Assembly (NCBI GenBank): GCA_019915135.1
Contig: JAHLMK010000002.1
Coordinates: 1,736,001 to 1,800,000 of the forward strand
Origin: Strobilurus pachycystidiatus
Taxonomy: Eukaryota > Basidiomycota > Agaricomycetes > Agaricales > Physalacriaceae
DNA: 64,000 nt
Direction: 5' to 3'
This document shows, in pieces, positions 34,097 through 49,813 of the stretch; the first letter of the stretch is position 1, and every line of letters begins with the position of its first letter. The position numbers and the translations under genes were made by a program. The notes under the pieces were generated by a model, which made no database searches, was not told the DNA's origin, and was given only the letters and a program-made list of their open reading frames with translations.

Positions 34097-34910
34097 TCAG
34101 TTGCCTTCATCAGCATCATGACCTTCCGAGTCGTAGTCCTCCCCTGCTCCATTATGCACAATTCGAACGTGACGGCGCATGTTGCTCTGGACGCTGAAGG
34201 CACGGCCACAACCATCTTCGGGGCAAATGTACGCTGTATTGGATATCAATGAGCACCGTCTTGCAGTTTGATCAGAATGAGAGCGTACGTTTCTCGCCAG
34301 TGTGGGTAGTTATGTGTATCTTTAACCCACTCGGCCGACTGAATCGCTTCCCACAAATTGTGCACTCATGTCTAGATGGCCCACTTGACGATGACGACCG
34401 TGTCAGGGCTGCCGCGTGGTAAGGCGCATTGCGATGCTGAGAGGAGCTAGCAGTGTTCTGCGCATACGCATCGGCAGATCCGGAAGGCCGATGGTCAACG
34501 TAGCTAGAGTGGTATCTTTGCTCTTGGCCTGTAGTGTACATGTGTGGCGCATTATGTGGCCTGGCAGCGCTGGCGGTTTGGTGGTGAGTGTACTGTGGTC
34601 CGCCACGGTATTGTTGATAGTGGGTCATCCCACTTGCGTCCGGGGGAGGTCTGCTGTAAGGATCCGTTCTGTGCAATTGGGCCGGCAAATAATAGTCCTG
34701 TGTTGCAGTTCTAGAGGGATAGGAATGATTCTGTGTCTGAAAGTGAGCTACTACGGGCACGAAATAGCACCATGGCGCACTTGGGGACTGGGAACCGGAG
34801 GCATCGCATGGGAAAGACGGTGACCACCTTCCATCAGCGGCGGCAGAGTCAGAGTCCCTTGATGACTTGGCCTGGGATGCTGGCTTTGATCTGATTCCCA
34901 AGGCGCACAT
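34097..34910 (-). CDS. C2H2 zinc-finger transcription factor (paralogue 1)
   Basis: Low-complexity N-terminus rich in Ser, Pro, Tyr, His and Gln, with the DNA-binding part at the C-terminus. The first finger is HECTICGKRFSRPSGLKIHITTHTGEKR, followed by an intron (about 34,230-34,280). The second is YICPEDGCGRAFSVQSNMRRHVRIVHNG. The protein ends with an acidic DYDSEGHDADEGN. Two tandem fingers with an FSRPS...HTGEK linker form a regulator type common in Agaricomycetes. The start is uncertain; ATG at 34910 (MCALGIRSKPASQ) is the best in-frame choice, but an upstream exon is possible. It lies about 2 kb from a closely similar gene at 37.0-38.1 kb in the same orientation. Confidence 0.75.
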
Positions 34911-37010
34911 ACAGTTCAGTTGACGGACGCAGTCAGTAAGACAATGCCGCACCGAAGATTCTGCCTATAGACGGAAGAACAACATGCTGTTCTTCACGGT
35001 CTGCTGCAGGTCTGCGCCTTTCGTGCTTGGAACGGTCGTTGTTGTACATGTGAAGAAGTGGAGGAGAGAGCGACCGGGAGAGAGAGATTTAAAGCATAAC
35101 AACAGAAACCAGGATCTATATACTGAAGGAATGACTCTGCAGCACAGCCTACACCGAGCTGTGAAGACCGTCGGCCTTGGATTTTCGCAGAGTGAATTCC
35201 TTGAAACGAGTGTAGTAGCGGCCTGTCAAAGCCTTAGTATATCAGGCGCGTCGTTATCGTTTCCGCTTATTCGCCCGACGAAACCTCAGACACTTGGTGC
35301 GCTAACTTGAGTCGAATGTGATACCCAGGACAATGAAAGACTTGCACCATCACGGGTCGGAGCCCGTAGTCTGAGCGGTCAAACGTAACATGTCGCTCCG
35401 AATAGATACACGTGGCCGCCATGGGCTCAAGTTGCCTGGGCTGACCGTATTCTACTGACAACCAACATATAGAGGGTTGAGACCAAGGAAGACAAGACAA
35501 CCGTTGCCTGATACTTTGGCGCTGTTTTCTATCAGATACAAGTTTCAATCATTGACTGTACCTGTCCAAAGCTGTCTGACTCAATGGTATGTCGTTCCGG
35601 GATATCATCAACGTTGAGATCACAGAAGACGCAGATCAAACACGATCGAGAACGTACGTGACGATGGGGGACGCCCGACACGTCTCGGCGAGGTGCTTGT
35701 CAACGCTGCACTTCGAGGTCGGCAGAGGGCGAACTGAGTGTAGCCCGACTTCCAATGATTAGCGGGACGAAGTAACCACTCTGAACTTCTCTGGGGACGA
35801 CGAATACCGAGTCCGACAAAAGACTCCGGTCAGTCCTACTTCAACTTGATGCGTTCATAGATGATCACCGCGATGACCGTCGCTGACACGCAAAAACACG
35901 CAGCGAAAAGCTCCCAGTTGGGCATTGTGCACTCCTGGGAACTTGTTCGTCGATTCCACGTCCCCGCGCCCTTCACACCGACTAGCCCCCGGGCAGCTCA
36001 TCTCAAAATCCAAATGCACTGAGTGTCTCGTCCCACTCCCAAAGACCACACACAGCGGTAAGGCGCCGAGACTGCGGATGACAGTCCCGACGTCTTGACC
36101 GTCGATTCACCAGCCTAGGCGCCCTGTTCCCGACGTTGGTCTCTGCATGTGATGCTATACATACACAGCTGCCGACGTGGTGTGCGCTCTTGTCCCGGGT
36201 TCTAGTCAGAAGAGAGCATGGACCTCTTTATTTCTCCCTTCTCCCTTGGTACAGGACATGTATTGGCCACGCCAAATGCCTCCCAGCGCCTGCCTTTTTT
36301 TCTTCTTTTCGCTCGAACCTCTGTCCGATTAGTTTTTAAGGTTTCGATCAGTCCGCCGGATGAGGCCGAAGTAAGCCGCCATCATTTCGGCCTCACGGCG
36401 CTGATCGTCTCAATACAACATACGGTCCCCTCGACGCAACGCGAAAAGAAAATTACAGGGCATTGTTGGGGCATTGGATATTTCATTACCACACAATAAA
36501 ACCTAAATCCGCACAAGCGTGCAAGATACCCAATCAATGGTGGATTGGCTTTGGTTGCACTGAATCGGGATGGCTTGCCGTCTCGCCATTTATGACACTG
36601 GGCAAAGTTCTACAGCACCAGCGTTTGCGCGTTGACTGCGAGCTCGGCTTGCTTGGGAGATAAAGTGGTTAAGTTGGAGGTAATACAGTAGTTGTGCCCT
36701 TCTGTACTCTAGCGTCCGGCGATCAGTAATTGGTCCGTGCCGAGTATGAATGAATGAATGAATCAACCCGGACTAGTTGTGCCCGCCTCTCATCGATCTC
36801 ATCATCGGAGTTGGAGTCGGAGTCTCATGGCGAAAGAGCATTTTCAAGAACAAAGCAATAGTTTCGCAAGATGTAAGTTATGAGACCTGATTATTCGTCT
36901 ATATAGAGTTGTAGTGTATAAGTAAAGAGTAATTTAGCAATACCAGGATGTGGTGACTTGTAGTACGCATTTCATCAAGGTGACCGGGCATCGAACATCA
37001 TTATCATGTA
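34911..37010. other. Intergenic region between two zinc-finger genes
   Basis: About 2.1 kb. It holds a candidate 29-codon small ORF (35836-35925, minus), a (TGAA)4 microsatellite near 36,745-36,765 and a GGAGTY-type run near 36,810. Otherwise nothing supportable. Confidence 0.5.
35836..35925 (-). CDS. Candidate 29-aa membrane micropeptide
   Basis: An ATG-started frame of 29 codons. It begins MPNWELFAACFC, has one hydrophobic helix (FAACFCVSATVIAVII) and ends YERIKLK. Most third positions are G or C, like the coding genes around it and unlike the flanking sequence. It could be a micropeptide of an organelle or ER complex, a last exon, or chance. No family is recognised. Confidence 0.3.
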   Translation of the reverse strand: MPNWELFAACFCVSATVIAVIIYERIKLK

Positions 37011-38096
37011 CTATTCCGTCCCATCATACGAGTGTTCACCCGGTGTCTGCATGTTCTGGTGCACGAGACGTATGTGACGCAGCATATTACTGCGAATACC
37101 GAACTTTCTTCGACATGTCTCTTCCGGACATACAAAATCTAAGATTCATATTCAGTAAATCGGCGATCAGCTTTGTTCAAACCCTTACCTTTATCTCCTG
37201 TATGGGATATAACGTGAATCTGCCAAAATCCATCAACGGAGAACACTTAGAGGAACCGGCGGGCCGCTTACCTTGAGAGCACTGGGCCGACTGAAGCCCT
37301 TGCCACAGTACGTGCACTCGTACCTGGTTTTATTCGAAGCGTCGTCGGAGAAAAGCTCGGGCTCTCGAGACCCACCCCGTCTACCCAATACCATGCCCTC
37401 GCCATAAGGATGCCCCGCCATCTCAGCGCGTAAAGCATAGTTTTGGTCATTAGGTCTAACTGGATAACCCTGCGGTGGGAATCCAGGCATCCCATTGCCA
37501 GCATATTGGCGCGAGGCTGTGTGAGCCCCATTCGCCATTGCATGTGGGTTCATACGCGACGGCGTGAAAGGTGGCTGATTAAAAGACTGGAAATCCGAGG
37601 ACTGGGGGACGTATGAATTGGCGTAGTACGTCGGGTTCGGTGTTTCATCACGGCTAGGGTATGCAAACGATGTGCCATAGCACGGCACAGAGTGAGATGC
37701 TGATCGATTCGGATTCATGCCTGGATCGTAGAATGTGGGTGAGCCTGAGTTTAGGCCCACGTAAGGCTGGGACTGTTCTGGATGTTGGGTGGGAGAATAT
37801 GGAGGTCTACGGATCTAGAGACCGAATGTGAGTTGGGACTGATGGAATGCATGTACACAGAGATACAGACCTGCGCGTCATGTTGGGGTATGTAGCCTGC
37901 CAGTCCATATGCGGGGTTGGCACTGAACTGACTGTATTGCGACTGTGCCGCCGCACTCTGGCTTTGTTCTGGCGGTATGTCTAGAGAAGATGAGGATGAT
38001 GGAGATTGTCGCGTCGGGGCACGTACTGAAAATCTGGGAGATTGGTGGGAGAGAAACGTTGTCTTTGGTATGAGTATGAGGAACACGGTGAGACAT
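37011..38096 (-). CDS. C2H2 zinc-finger transcription factor (paralogue 2)
   Basis: Starts MSHRVPHTHTKDNVSLPPISQIF; exons then give NIPPEQSQSAAAQSQYSQFSANPAYGL and IRRPPYSPTQHPEQSQPYVGLNSG, a disordered Gln/Pro/Ser/Tyr-rich region. The first finger YECTYCGKGFSRPSALK is interrupted by an intron and continues IHVISHTGDKA. The second finger lies on another exon, FVCPEETCRRKFGIRSNMLRHIRLVHQ, and the protein ends THE-like in EHSYDGTE. The architecture is the same as at 34.1-34.9 kb, but the linker is HTGDK instead of HTGEK. Four introns, about 310 aa. Confidence 0.8.
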
Positions 38097-38729
38097 GTTG
38101 AAAGAGCGACTGGTTTAAATGTGAGTAGTTATATAGCGGACCGGGTTGCAAGTGGCATGAGATAAAAGCCCGACAAAAGCCTGTGATGCCAGGAAGGAAT
38201 TTGGGAGGGTCCACTGACACACCTAGTCTTTATATTCGAGACTTGATATGCCACCGAGCGCACACGCCTCGTCGAACATGATACGCACCAGTACGGATCT
38301 TTCAGTAACTGACAAGGGGATTGATCGCCCAAAAAGCAAGTGAGCTGCTGACGCGTAAATCTTGAAACACAGGAGAGAACTGAGCAATCGACCATGGCCG
38401 GCGGGGACCTACTTACTGTTTTGCTGAGGGTGCACTGCTGTATACATACTCCGCGACACATGGAGCCAATCACTAGATCAATACAACTCAAGATGAACAG
38501 ATGCGTACGCCGACTTGATGATATCCAATCAATCATCAAATTTACTGTTCATTTCACGTGTCAAGTGTACAGCTTGTGAGGACTCAGGACAATGTGAAGA
38601 GCTTAGGGTAGATGATGGGGACCTGTATCGAGAGATCAGGTTTTGATGTCGCGCCGAGACATATGTAATAGACACACACCGCGGCTTAAGATAGGAATAA
38701 TGCGAGTGGGCAGCGTCACAAAATGGTGC
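38097..38729. other. Intergenic region
   Basis: About 630 bp between a zinc-finger gene start and the 3' end of the BTB gene, both on the minus strand. It includes the zinc-finger promoter. Nothing else is supported. Confidence 0.55.
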
Positions 38730-39875
38730 TCAGGTCCATGAGGTCACCTCAATACCAAACCACTCGGGAAGTCTCCGCCAGAAGTCTGCACGAGCAGCAC
38801 CGACTATCGCACTAAACTCCGATCTGCAAATCTCGCAGGGGCGAGAGTGGGGACGGTGACTGTCGAATGTTGACTGCATCATTTCAGCGTCCATCATGGC
38901 AAAGAGAGGATCGGAGCTGCGTTGACATACGACACCGTTGGCATCGCGAAGTATCTCGAAGGTTATGGCCTCAAAGGCGGTTTGACAGGTACGTTTGCGC
39001 GACTTGAGTGACTGACTCTGATAGACGCAGTTAGGTGCTGGCGTTCGGCCCTCGAGATGGTTGGCAATGAAAGTCGAGAGGAATCTAGACGCATTCTCCC
39101 TGCCTTTCAACAGATTCATCAAGGCATCTTCCGACAGACATTCTGGCATAGCATCTTGAACGACGGCGCTTAAGACTGAACGGGATAGATCGTAGAAGGC
39201 AGATGGTAGTAGCTGCAAGGCAGAAATGTCGTAACATAGGTTGATGACGAGACTGGCGGAATGTGGATTCAGCCGAGAAGCACCAACTTGATTTTGAAGG
39301 ACCTACACGGGATGAGGAAAGATGACTCGGGGCCGGTACACAGATGTTGGATCAGTAGCACGCGCTTCCCGAGCATCCCAGTCTGCAAGATTATCAGGCC
39401 AGTCCGCGAGCAGCCCGTTAATGAGATCTTGGCCGATATGGCTAACTTGAAAGTGCTTCGATAGCCGTAAAAGGGCAGCAATCTTATCAAAGGAAGTTAG
39501 ACTGTATGAGAGATTGGATCTAAATGTCGTTTAGCATCTCGCCTCACAGATACTATTAGGCGTGTCAACCTACACTCCGTCATACAAAGCCCCTAGCAAG
39601 AGATAGACATGATCTGCGGACGCGTTCTCAAGTTGAAGTACCGGGCGACCTTCCAGACGGCGAGAGCTAGAGCCGAGTGCCTTGATGGACGCAGCGAAAA
39701 CAGGAGAATGGCGAGATAGAAGCCCTCGATGGACGAGGAAATAGTGTTGACCGGCGAGAATAGCGAGGTTTCCGTCTTCAAAGCATAGATCGGGGTGTCG
39801 GGCGGGGTTGACCACGAGCGGTCGCGAAACATGCTGATTCGTGCTAAAGTCGTTGACGTTGTCGACTGGAAACAT
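38730..39875 (-). CDS. BTB/POZ domain protein (basidiomycete type)
   Basis: Starts MFPVDNVNDFSTNQHVSRP. A BTB fold follows: HPDLCFEDGNLAILAGQHYFLVHRGLLSRHSPVFAASI, then PVLQLENASADHVYLLLGALYDGV. Two introns with identical donor context (GT|gtaggt) are spliced at about 39,524-39,573 and 39,248-39,308. The BACK-like part is SYSLTSFDKIAALLRLSKHFQVSHIGQDLI. The C-terminal segment contains CEICRSEFSAIVGAARADFWRRLPEWFGIEVTSW, a Cys-bearing motif and Trp-rich end seen in expanded mushroom BTB families. About 340 aa. Such proteins may be Cullin-3 adaptors; the partner is unknown. Confidence 0.8.
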
Positions 39876-40386
39876 GATAGTTGAATGAGCGGCGATTGAA
39901 GGAGTGTATAGATTGGGGATGGTGGTGGTGGTTGCTAGTCAAAATGTTCAATTCCGACAAGTCCGTGGCGCGGAATCCTATAATGGCAATTGCGGATCAC
40001 GCGGGCGGGAGATCCGACCGCCACGTCTGGTTAATGTACATGGTACACCGCTTTGGCCTTGTCTGAGCTTTATATAGTTCGACTTGGGTCACCGCACGAT
40101 GCGCCGACGCTTTAGGTAAAGTCCAACTATGTGCCGCTGCAAATAGAGGCTTTATGAGGCAACTCATGTCAAACCATGCCACAATGTAGTACAGTTAGGC
40201 GGTCAGACAAAAATATCATTAAGTATGTTCACAGGGAATAAATGAAAGAGCAGATTTGGTAGATACAACAGAGACAATCAACAGGGCAATACTACAAGTC
40301 CTCAACTAATCTTGGATAATTCAAGATGGTGGTGGCTCAAGATGGTGGTGGCGCTGATGGCGTAGAATTGAGTCAAAATCACAAAA
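39876..40386. other. Intergenic region
   Basis: About 510 bp between the BTB gene start and the 3' end of the RGG gene. Nothing is recognised beyond promoter and 3' UTR sequence. Confidence 0.55.
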
Positions 40387-42228
40387 TCACTCGGCCGGGA
40401 AAGTTGACCCACCTCCACGTCCGCGACCGCCGCGACCACGACCCCGCCCTTCGCCGTCATGTCCGTGTCCGTGTCCGTGTCCATGTCCTCGATGACCACC
40501 GCGTCCACGCTCACCATCCCCACGGAATCCGCCCTCGCCACCACGGAATCCGCCGCGTCCACGCTCACCACGGAACCCACCGCGACCCTCACCTCGGCCG
40601 CGGTAGCCTCCGTGTTCATGACCACCTCGTCCACCGTGATCGTGACCACGTTTACCACCGCGACCATGACCACCCCGTGCGCGCCCACTCCTCGCCTGGA
40701 CGAAACCGTCGTCTTCCTCCACGGGCTGTTCAGGTGTCACCGAGACCGGCGTTTGGACAGCATCACCGTTCGGACTGCCAGTGCCAGTAGCAGCCGGCAC
40801 AGGGGTCTGTGCCCCCGACTTGAAGTCGTCGAGCGAAGGCAGAGAGTTGTCTTCGTGATCATCGGCCCAGTTCATCGGCGGAAGAGACTGGCGGTGTAAT
40901 GGATCAACAGTGTGATCTGCGCGGACCTTACAACAACGACATACCTGTGCATCAGCGGCGGGAGGGGCGTCAGCCTCGACTTCGGCTTGCCCGTTCACAG
41001 CGGACTCTGGCTCGTGATGAGGGGGAGTATCAACGGACACCCACTCGTGGCTCTCCTCAACTGGAGTCTCCAATTCGCTTGCCTGCATAAAGTGGAAGCT
41101 GCTAGAAGATGTCAAAGGGGCGGCGGTGGCAGGAACGTCCTCTTCGACGGAAGAGGGCGGAGCGGTATCCTCGTGAACCTCTTCAGGCTCGATGTCCTCG
41201 ACACTCGAAGGAGCGGGAGGGTTAGCACATTCATGCATGTACTCCCAAATTTTGTTGTCTACACCATCCAGGTCAGCGGCGTGTCAATAAAACTACTGAA
41301 TCATCCTACATGGCACGCCCTCGTATTCACCCCCGGCCGCCGTGTAGATGTCAGTGACGAGCGCGGTTTTGGCGTCATTGTCGGGTCCAAAGAGAGTAGT
41401 AAAAAGGTTGAAGATGATGTGGGACAATGACTCGTCAGGGGAAACAATGTCTCCACTCATGATGAGGTTGCGGACATTAATGAGAGTGATTAGGTCAAGA
41501 GTCTTCGCTCTTGTCGCGGCCTATTTTCGAAAGTGAGAGGGAAGACCAAAGACATAGGAAATATTTTCACCTCGGCGTCGGCGACTGCCTTCTCGATCTT
41601 GGCTTGAGCGGCCTTTTCAAGTTCGGCTTCCTTGTGGCGGATTTCAATAGCTAGTTCAGCTTCGTGAGTCTGGCATTGTCGTCAGTACGTATTATGACTG
41701 GGGAAGCGGGGTAAGCGTACCTCGACGGCTTTTTTAACCTCGGAGAGCTCTTTGGCGACGGCCTCCAGGGTAGGAAGCGTCTTGAGCGTTCGCTTCTGGT
41801 CGTCATTGAGTTTTTCGGGCTCGGCGGAAGCATAGGCTGATATTCGCGTCTGGGGTAAACAGTTAGCGGTTGCAAACATGACGTAGAATTGAACACACAA
41901 TCTTCTTGTTGGTCGCTTTCAGGCGCTTGGAAATGAGGTCCACGACGGGACTAGGCGGAATGGCAGAGGCGTCGCCAGCCTCGGAGACAGGCGCGGGCGG
42001 TTGGGCTTCCTGGACAACGAGCTCTGGGGCCACAGCACCACTTTCGACGTCAGCGGGCGCCGGGGCCTGTTCGACCAGGGCTGCCGCTGCGGCGTCGGGA
42101 ATGACGACGGGAGGCTCCTCCGCCCCGTCGGTTTTCTTTGTTTTGCGTTTCTTTTTCAATTGGGATTTTGTAAGGGCAACTGGGGGAGGTGCGCCGGGCA
42201 CAATACGCTGGGCTGGCGCCTCGACCAT
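40387..42228 (-). CDS. RGG/RG-box protein with acidic low-complexity body
   Basis: Starts MVEAPAQRIVPGAPPPVALTKSQLKKKRKTKKT. After splicing it has ISAYASAEPEKLNDDQKRTLKTLPTLEAVAKELSEVKKAVE, THEAELAIEIRHKEAELEKAAQAKIEKAVADAE (a coiled coil) and RKTLDLITLINVRNLI. A long acidic disordered region with CANPPAPSSVEDIEPEEVHE leads to a C-terminal RGG domain (SGRARGGHGRGGKRGHDHGG...). This includes a (GH)n stretch encoded by a GTCCGT-type repeat at 40,460-40,490. About six introns. RGG boxes bind RNA and are substrates of PRMT1; the start of a PRMT1 gene lies at the right edge of the window. The order, coiled coil then RGG, resembles caprin/Stm1-like RNA-granule proteins, but no domain proves this. 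Confidence 0.75.
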
Positions 42229-42549
42229 CGTGTTTATGCTAATGGAGAAGTGAAGAAAAGTGGGAAGGATTGGCGTGGACTGGGATGAGAATGAGGGCGG
42301 GGGACGCCGTGGATGGTATGTAACCAAAAAAGCCAACGACGCGTCTCTCTCAGACGGGCGGCGACTCCGGACTCCGGAGACCAGCCCGATACCTGCCTCA
42401 TTGGAAGCTTTGACCGTCCGTCCCTGTGCCACAATGTCCGCAATGTCCGGAGTCACGTTCGCGTCCAGTCGCCACTTGCCTCTTGCCACAAACCGCCACT
42501 ACGACCCAGCGAACACGGCCTGGCTTCTCCTGGCCTATGATTGCAGGCG
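42229..42549. promoter_or_regulatory. Divergent promoter region RGG protein/SMC3
   Basis: 321 bp separate the two start codons. No clear regulatory motif is seen. An open frame crossing it is the upstream extension of the RGG gene reading frame. Confidence 0.45.
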
Positions 42550-47037
<4,488 letters not shown>

Positions 47038-47106
47038 TGATGACACTTATGAGGGCCCGGAGGGCTTGTCTTACGACGACAACAGTGATATAGCTGAACA
47101 CGAAAG

Positions 47107-49108
47107 ATGCCTAAGGTGGTCCCGGACTACTCGCTTTATCTTGTGACGGGACGAAATCTGATCCCTGATGGAATGGTCAGTGAACTGAAATACCATCGAC
47201 ACAGTTGCTTCATCAGCTACAGGACTATCTGCATTCGTTAGAAGAGGTAAGTCCACCATCTACTTGGAGCACGTTGAGATTGAATTGATGATAAGTCTAG
47301 TCTCTCATTGGAGGCGTCACCGTCGTCCAGATACGCGAAAAAGACGCGGAAACAGTCGAAGTCTGTCAGTTTATACAATTCCATCCTACTCTGACTTTTC
47401 CCAGTTTCTTGAAATCGTTACGAAATCGAAGGAGATATGTGACAAGTACAATGTCCCGATCTTTATAAACGACAGAATCGACATAGCCCTCGCTGTCGGC
47501 GCCCACGGCGTTCATTTGGGACAGGCAGACATGCCTATTGAAACAGCCCGCCGTCTACTTCCCGCTGATTCCGTAATCGGGATATCCTGTAACACCATTG
47601 CAGAGGCCAAAGATGCTGTACGTCGCGGGGCGGATTACATCGGAATCGGAGCCGTGTTTGGCACCCAGACGAAGCAATTAAAGTCTACGCCTGTTGGGGT
47701 TCGAGGAGTTGGTCATATTCTCGACGCTTTGGAAGGCACAAATGTGAAAGCGGTTGCAATAGGCTCGTATATAAAACACGATGTGTTTTGTTATCCATCC
47801 ACTGAACTGTATATTCAGGTGGCATCAAATTGGCCAATTTGATGCGGACCCTCCATGGAACAACGTCTGCCAAAGGTCGCACATTAGATGGTGTCGCCAT
47901 CGTTTCGGAGATCGTGGCCTCGCGCGATCCCAAAAAAGCCAGCCAAGGTCTACGTACAATTTTGAATGACTTCAAGCCAGATGTCAATTCGTTCACGGCC
48001 CAGGAACCCTTGACGCCGGAAATGCTGCTCGACAAGGTTATTTCCCTTATGGGCAGAATCAGGGAAATGAACCCACTGGTCCATCAAGTATGTATGATTG
48101 TGGCAGCGTAGTGACCCTAGTAGCGTTAACGCGAGTTCGTTTCATAGATCACCAATAACGTCGTCGCCACACAGTCCGCCAATATAACGCTGGCCCTGGG
48201 TGCCAGTCCAATCATGGCCACTGCCCCAGAAGAGGCGGAAGACATCGCTAATATATGCAGTGCCTGTCTCATCAATATTGGCACTTTGACTACCGAGTCG
48301 AAGAATGGCATGTTGAGGACGGGTTATTATGCCAACACGTTCCGCAAACCTGTCGTCCTCGACCCAGTGGGCATAGGTGCATCGGAGTTCCGAAAATCCA
48401 CCGTGCAAGGTTAGCGTACTGCACTGAATAATTTGGTTTAAGCTCCCTTGATTGACATTGTTGTTTCGACAGAACTGATGAACCTATGGCAAGCCAGTGT
48501 GTTGAAAGGCAATGCAGGCGAACTCGCGGCCATTGCTGGGTCGAGCGAGGTCTCGAGCAAAGGCGTTGACAGTGTTGGTCCTGGCTTCAGTGACCCTGTG
48601 TCCTTTGTTCGAAACTTGGCACTGAGAGAGCGTGAGTTGACAGCTAGACATGAGTGAATTATATGCTCAGCATGTCGCTCAGGTTGTGTTGTGGCTCTGA
48701 CTGGCCCCACCGATTATATCTCCGATGGCACATATGTCGTCGCTCTTTCCAACGGACATGAAATGATGGGTAAAATCACAGGCTCGGGATGCATCGTGGG
48801 GTCTTGCGTGGCGTCATACTGTGCTGCAGCTATGTCCGGATCTACCTCCCTCGTCAGTCCCACGACATTATTCGGGGCTGTAGCAGGGTGAGGACACGTT
48901 TCATTTGCCTTCACGTTCAAAGCTGACCCACCTTTGTAGCATATTGGTCTTGACTATCGCCGGTGAGGTAGCTGCTCACAGAAAGGATGTTCAAGGTCGC
49001 GGGACATTCCTTTCTGCTCTCATCGATGAATTGTCCCTCTTGGGAGAGGACACTGTAAAACGGGCGGCTAAGATACGTGTATTCGGTCCTTCCGAGAACG
49101 CTTCGTAG
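47107..49108 (+). CDS. THI6: THI6, bifunctional thiamine-phosphate synthase / hydroxyethylthiazole kinase
   Basis: Joins HMP-PP and thiazole phosphate to thiamine phosphate and phosphorylates hydroxyethylthiazole. The N-terminal half is a ThiE barrel: DYSLYLVTGRNLIPDG, GGVTVVQIREKDAETVEFLEI, FINDRIDIALAVGAHGVHLGQADMP, YIGIGAVFGTQTK and VGVRGVGHIL. The C-terminal half is a ThiM-type kinase: [64 protein letters not shown] and MGKITGSGCIVGSCVAS. About nine introns; the one at 47763-47818 has a GC donor and gives AIGGIKLANL. About 520 aa, complete. No TPP riboswitch is seen upstream. Confidence 0.95.
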
Positions 49109-49813
49109 GCCTGTAGAGAACAAAGAAATAAGATTAGAGGTGTAAATTGTACTGTCTATCGTTCCGTGCTAATGTTATTGCACTCGCGCGACTCTTGACG
49201 ACGCCACGAAACCTTTTCGGCCAAAGCCGAAGTGACCCTACAATTTGATGGCTGGTCAAAGCTCCTCGCTTTCCATCTGCTTACAATGACAGCAAGAGCT
49301 GAAAGAGGACTGTTTGCTAGACCGTCCCGAACTCCACCATCACCTCCTCCTCGTCCAATGCAATGTCTGGAAAGCGGCGCCCAGCTCCCCTCCGGCCGCT
49401 CCGCAAAGCACGAAGAGCAGGCGCGTCGAGGATCAACACCCAACACCCTCGAGGACCTTATGCAAGAGAAAAAACGCGCTCGTCAGAAGGACCAGACAGC
49501 GAAAATGATTTTGCGGCAGAAGAGCGTCATTCAGAGAACATTCGACTGTCGACTAGCGAGAGGTCCCGCTGCCCAAAGGGGCGCACTGGCATGCAGTGTG
49601 TATACCCCGACCGCGGCAGGATGGCCTGCAGCCGCCGCTGGACGTTGAGGACCGGACGGACCTGAGAGACCCATCGAAGTCGCGTGTGCGCAGCAACTCG
49701 TTAGTCTTCCATTGCTGCCCGATTGCTGCCTTGATACTTGATAGTACCTATTGATCATCCTACATAGAGAGCAAAGGACGATTTGCAGCGCTAGCAAGCT
49801 ACTTTCGACGAGG
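49109..49813. other. Intergenic region with coding-like open frames
   Basis: No intact gene. A frame from ATG 49363 (MSGKRRPAPLRPLRKARRAG...SSEGPDSENDFAAEERHSENIRLS) and an overlapping frame with NTLEDLMQEKKRARQKDQTAK look coding-like. They may be the start of the decayed coiled-coil gene that follows. Confidence 0.4.

Noticed and set aside
36745..36765. (TGAA)n microsatellite
   Set aside because: About four units only; an ordinary simple repeat.
40326..40899. Long plus-strand His/Arg- and Thr/Ser-rich open frames opposite the RGG domain
   Set aside because: Antisense shadows of the Gly/Arg repeat codons; no start context or splice signals.
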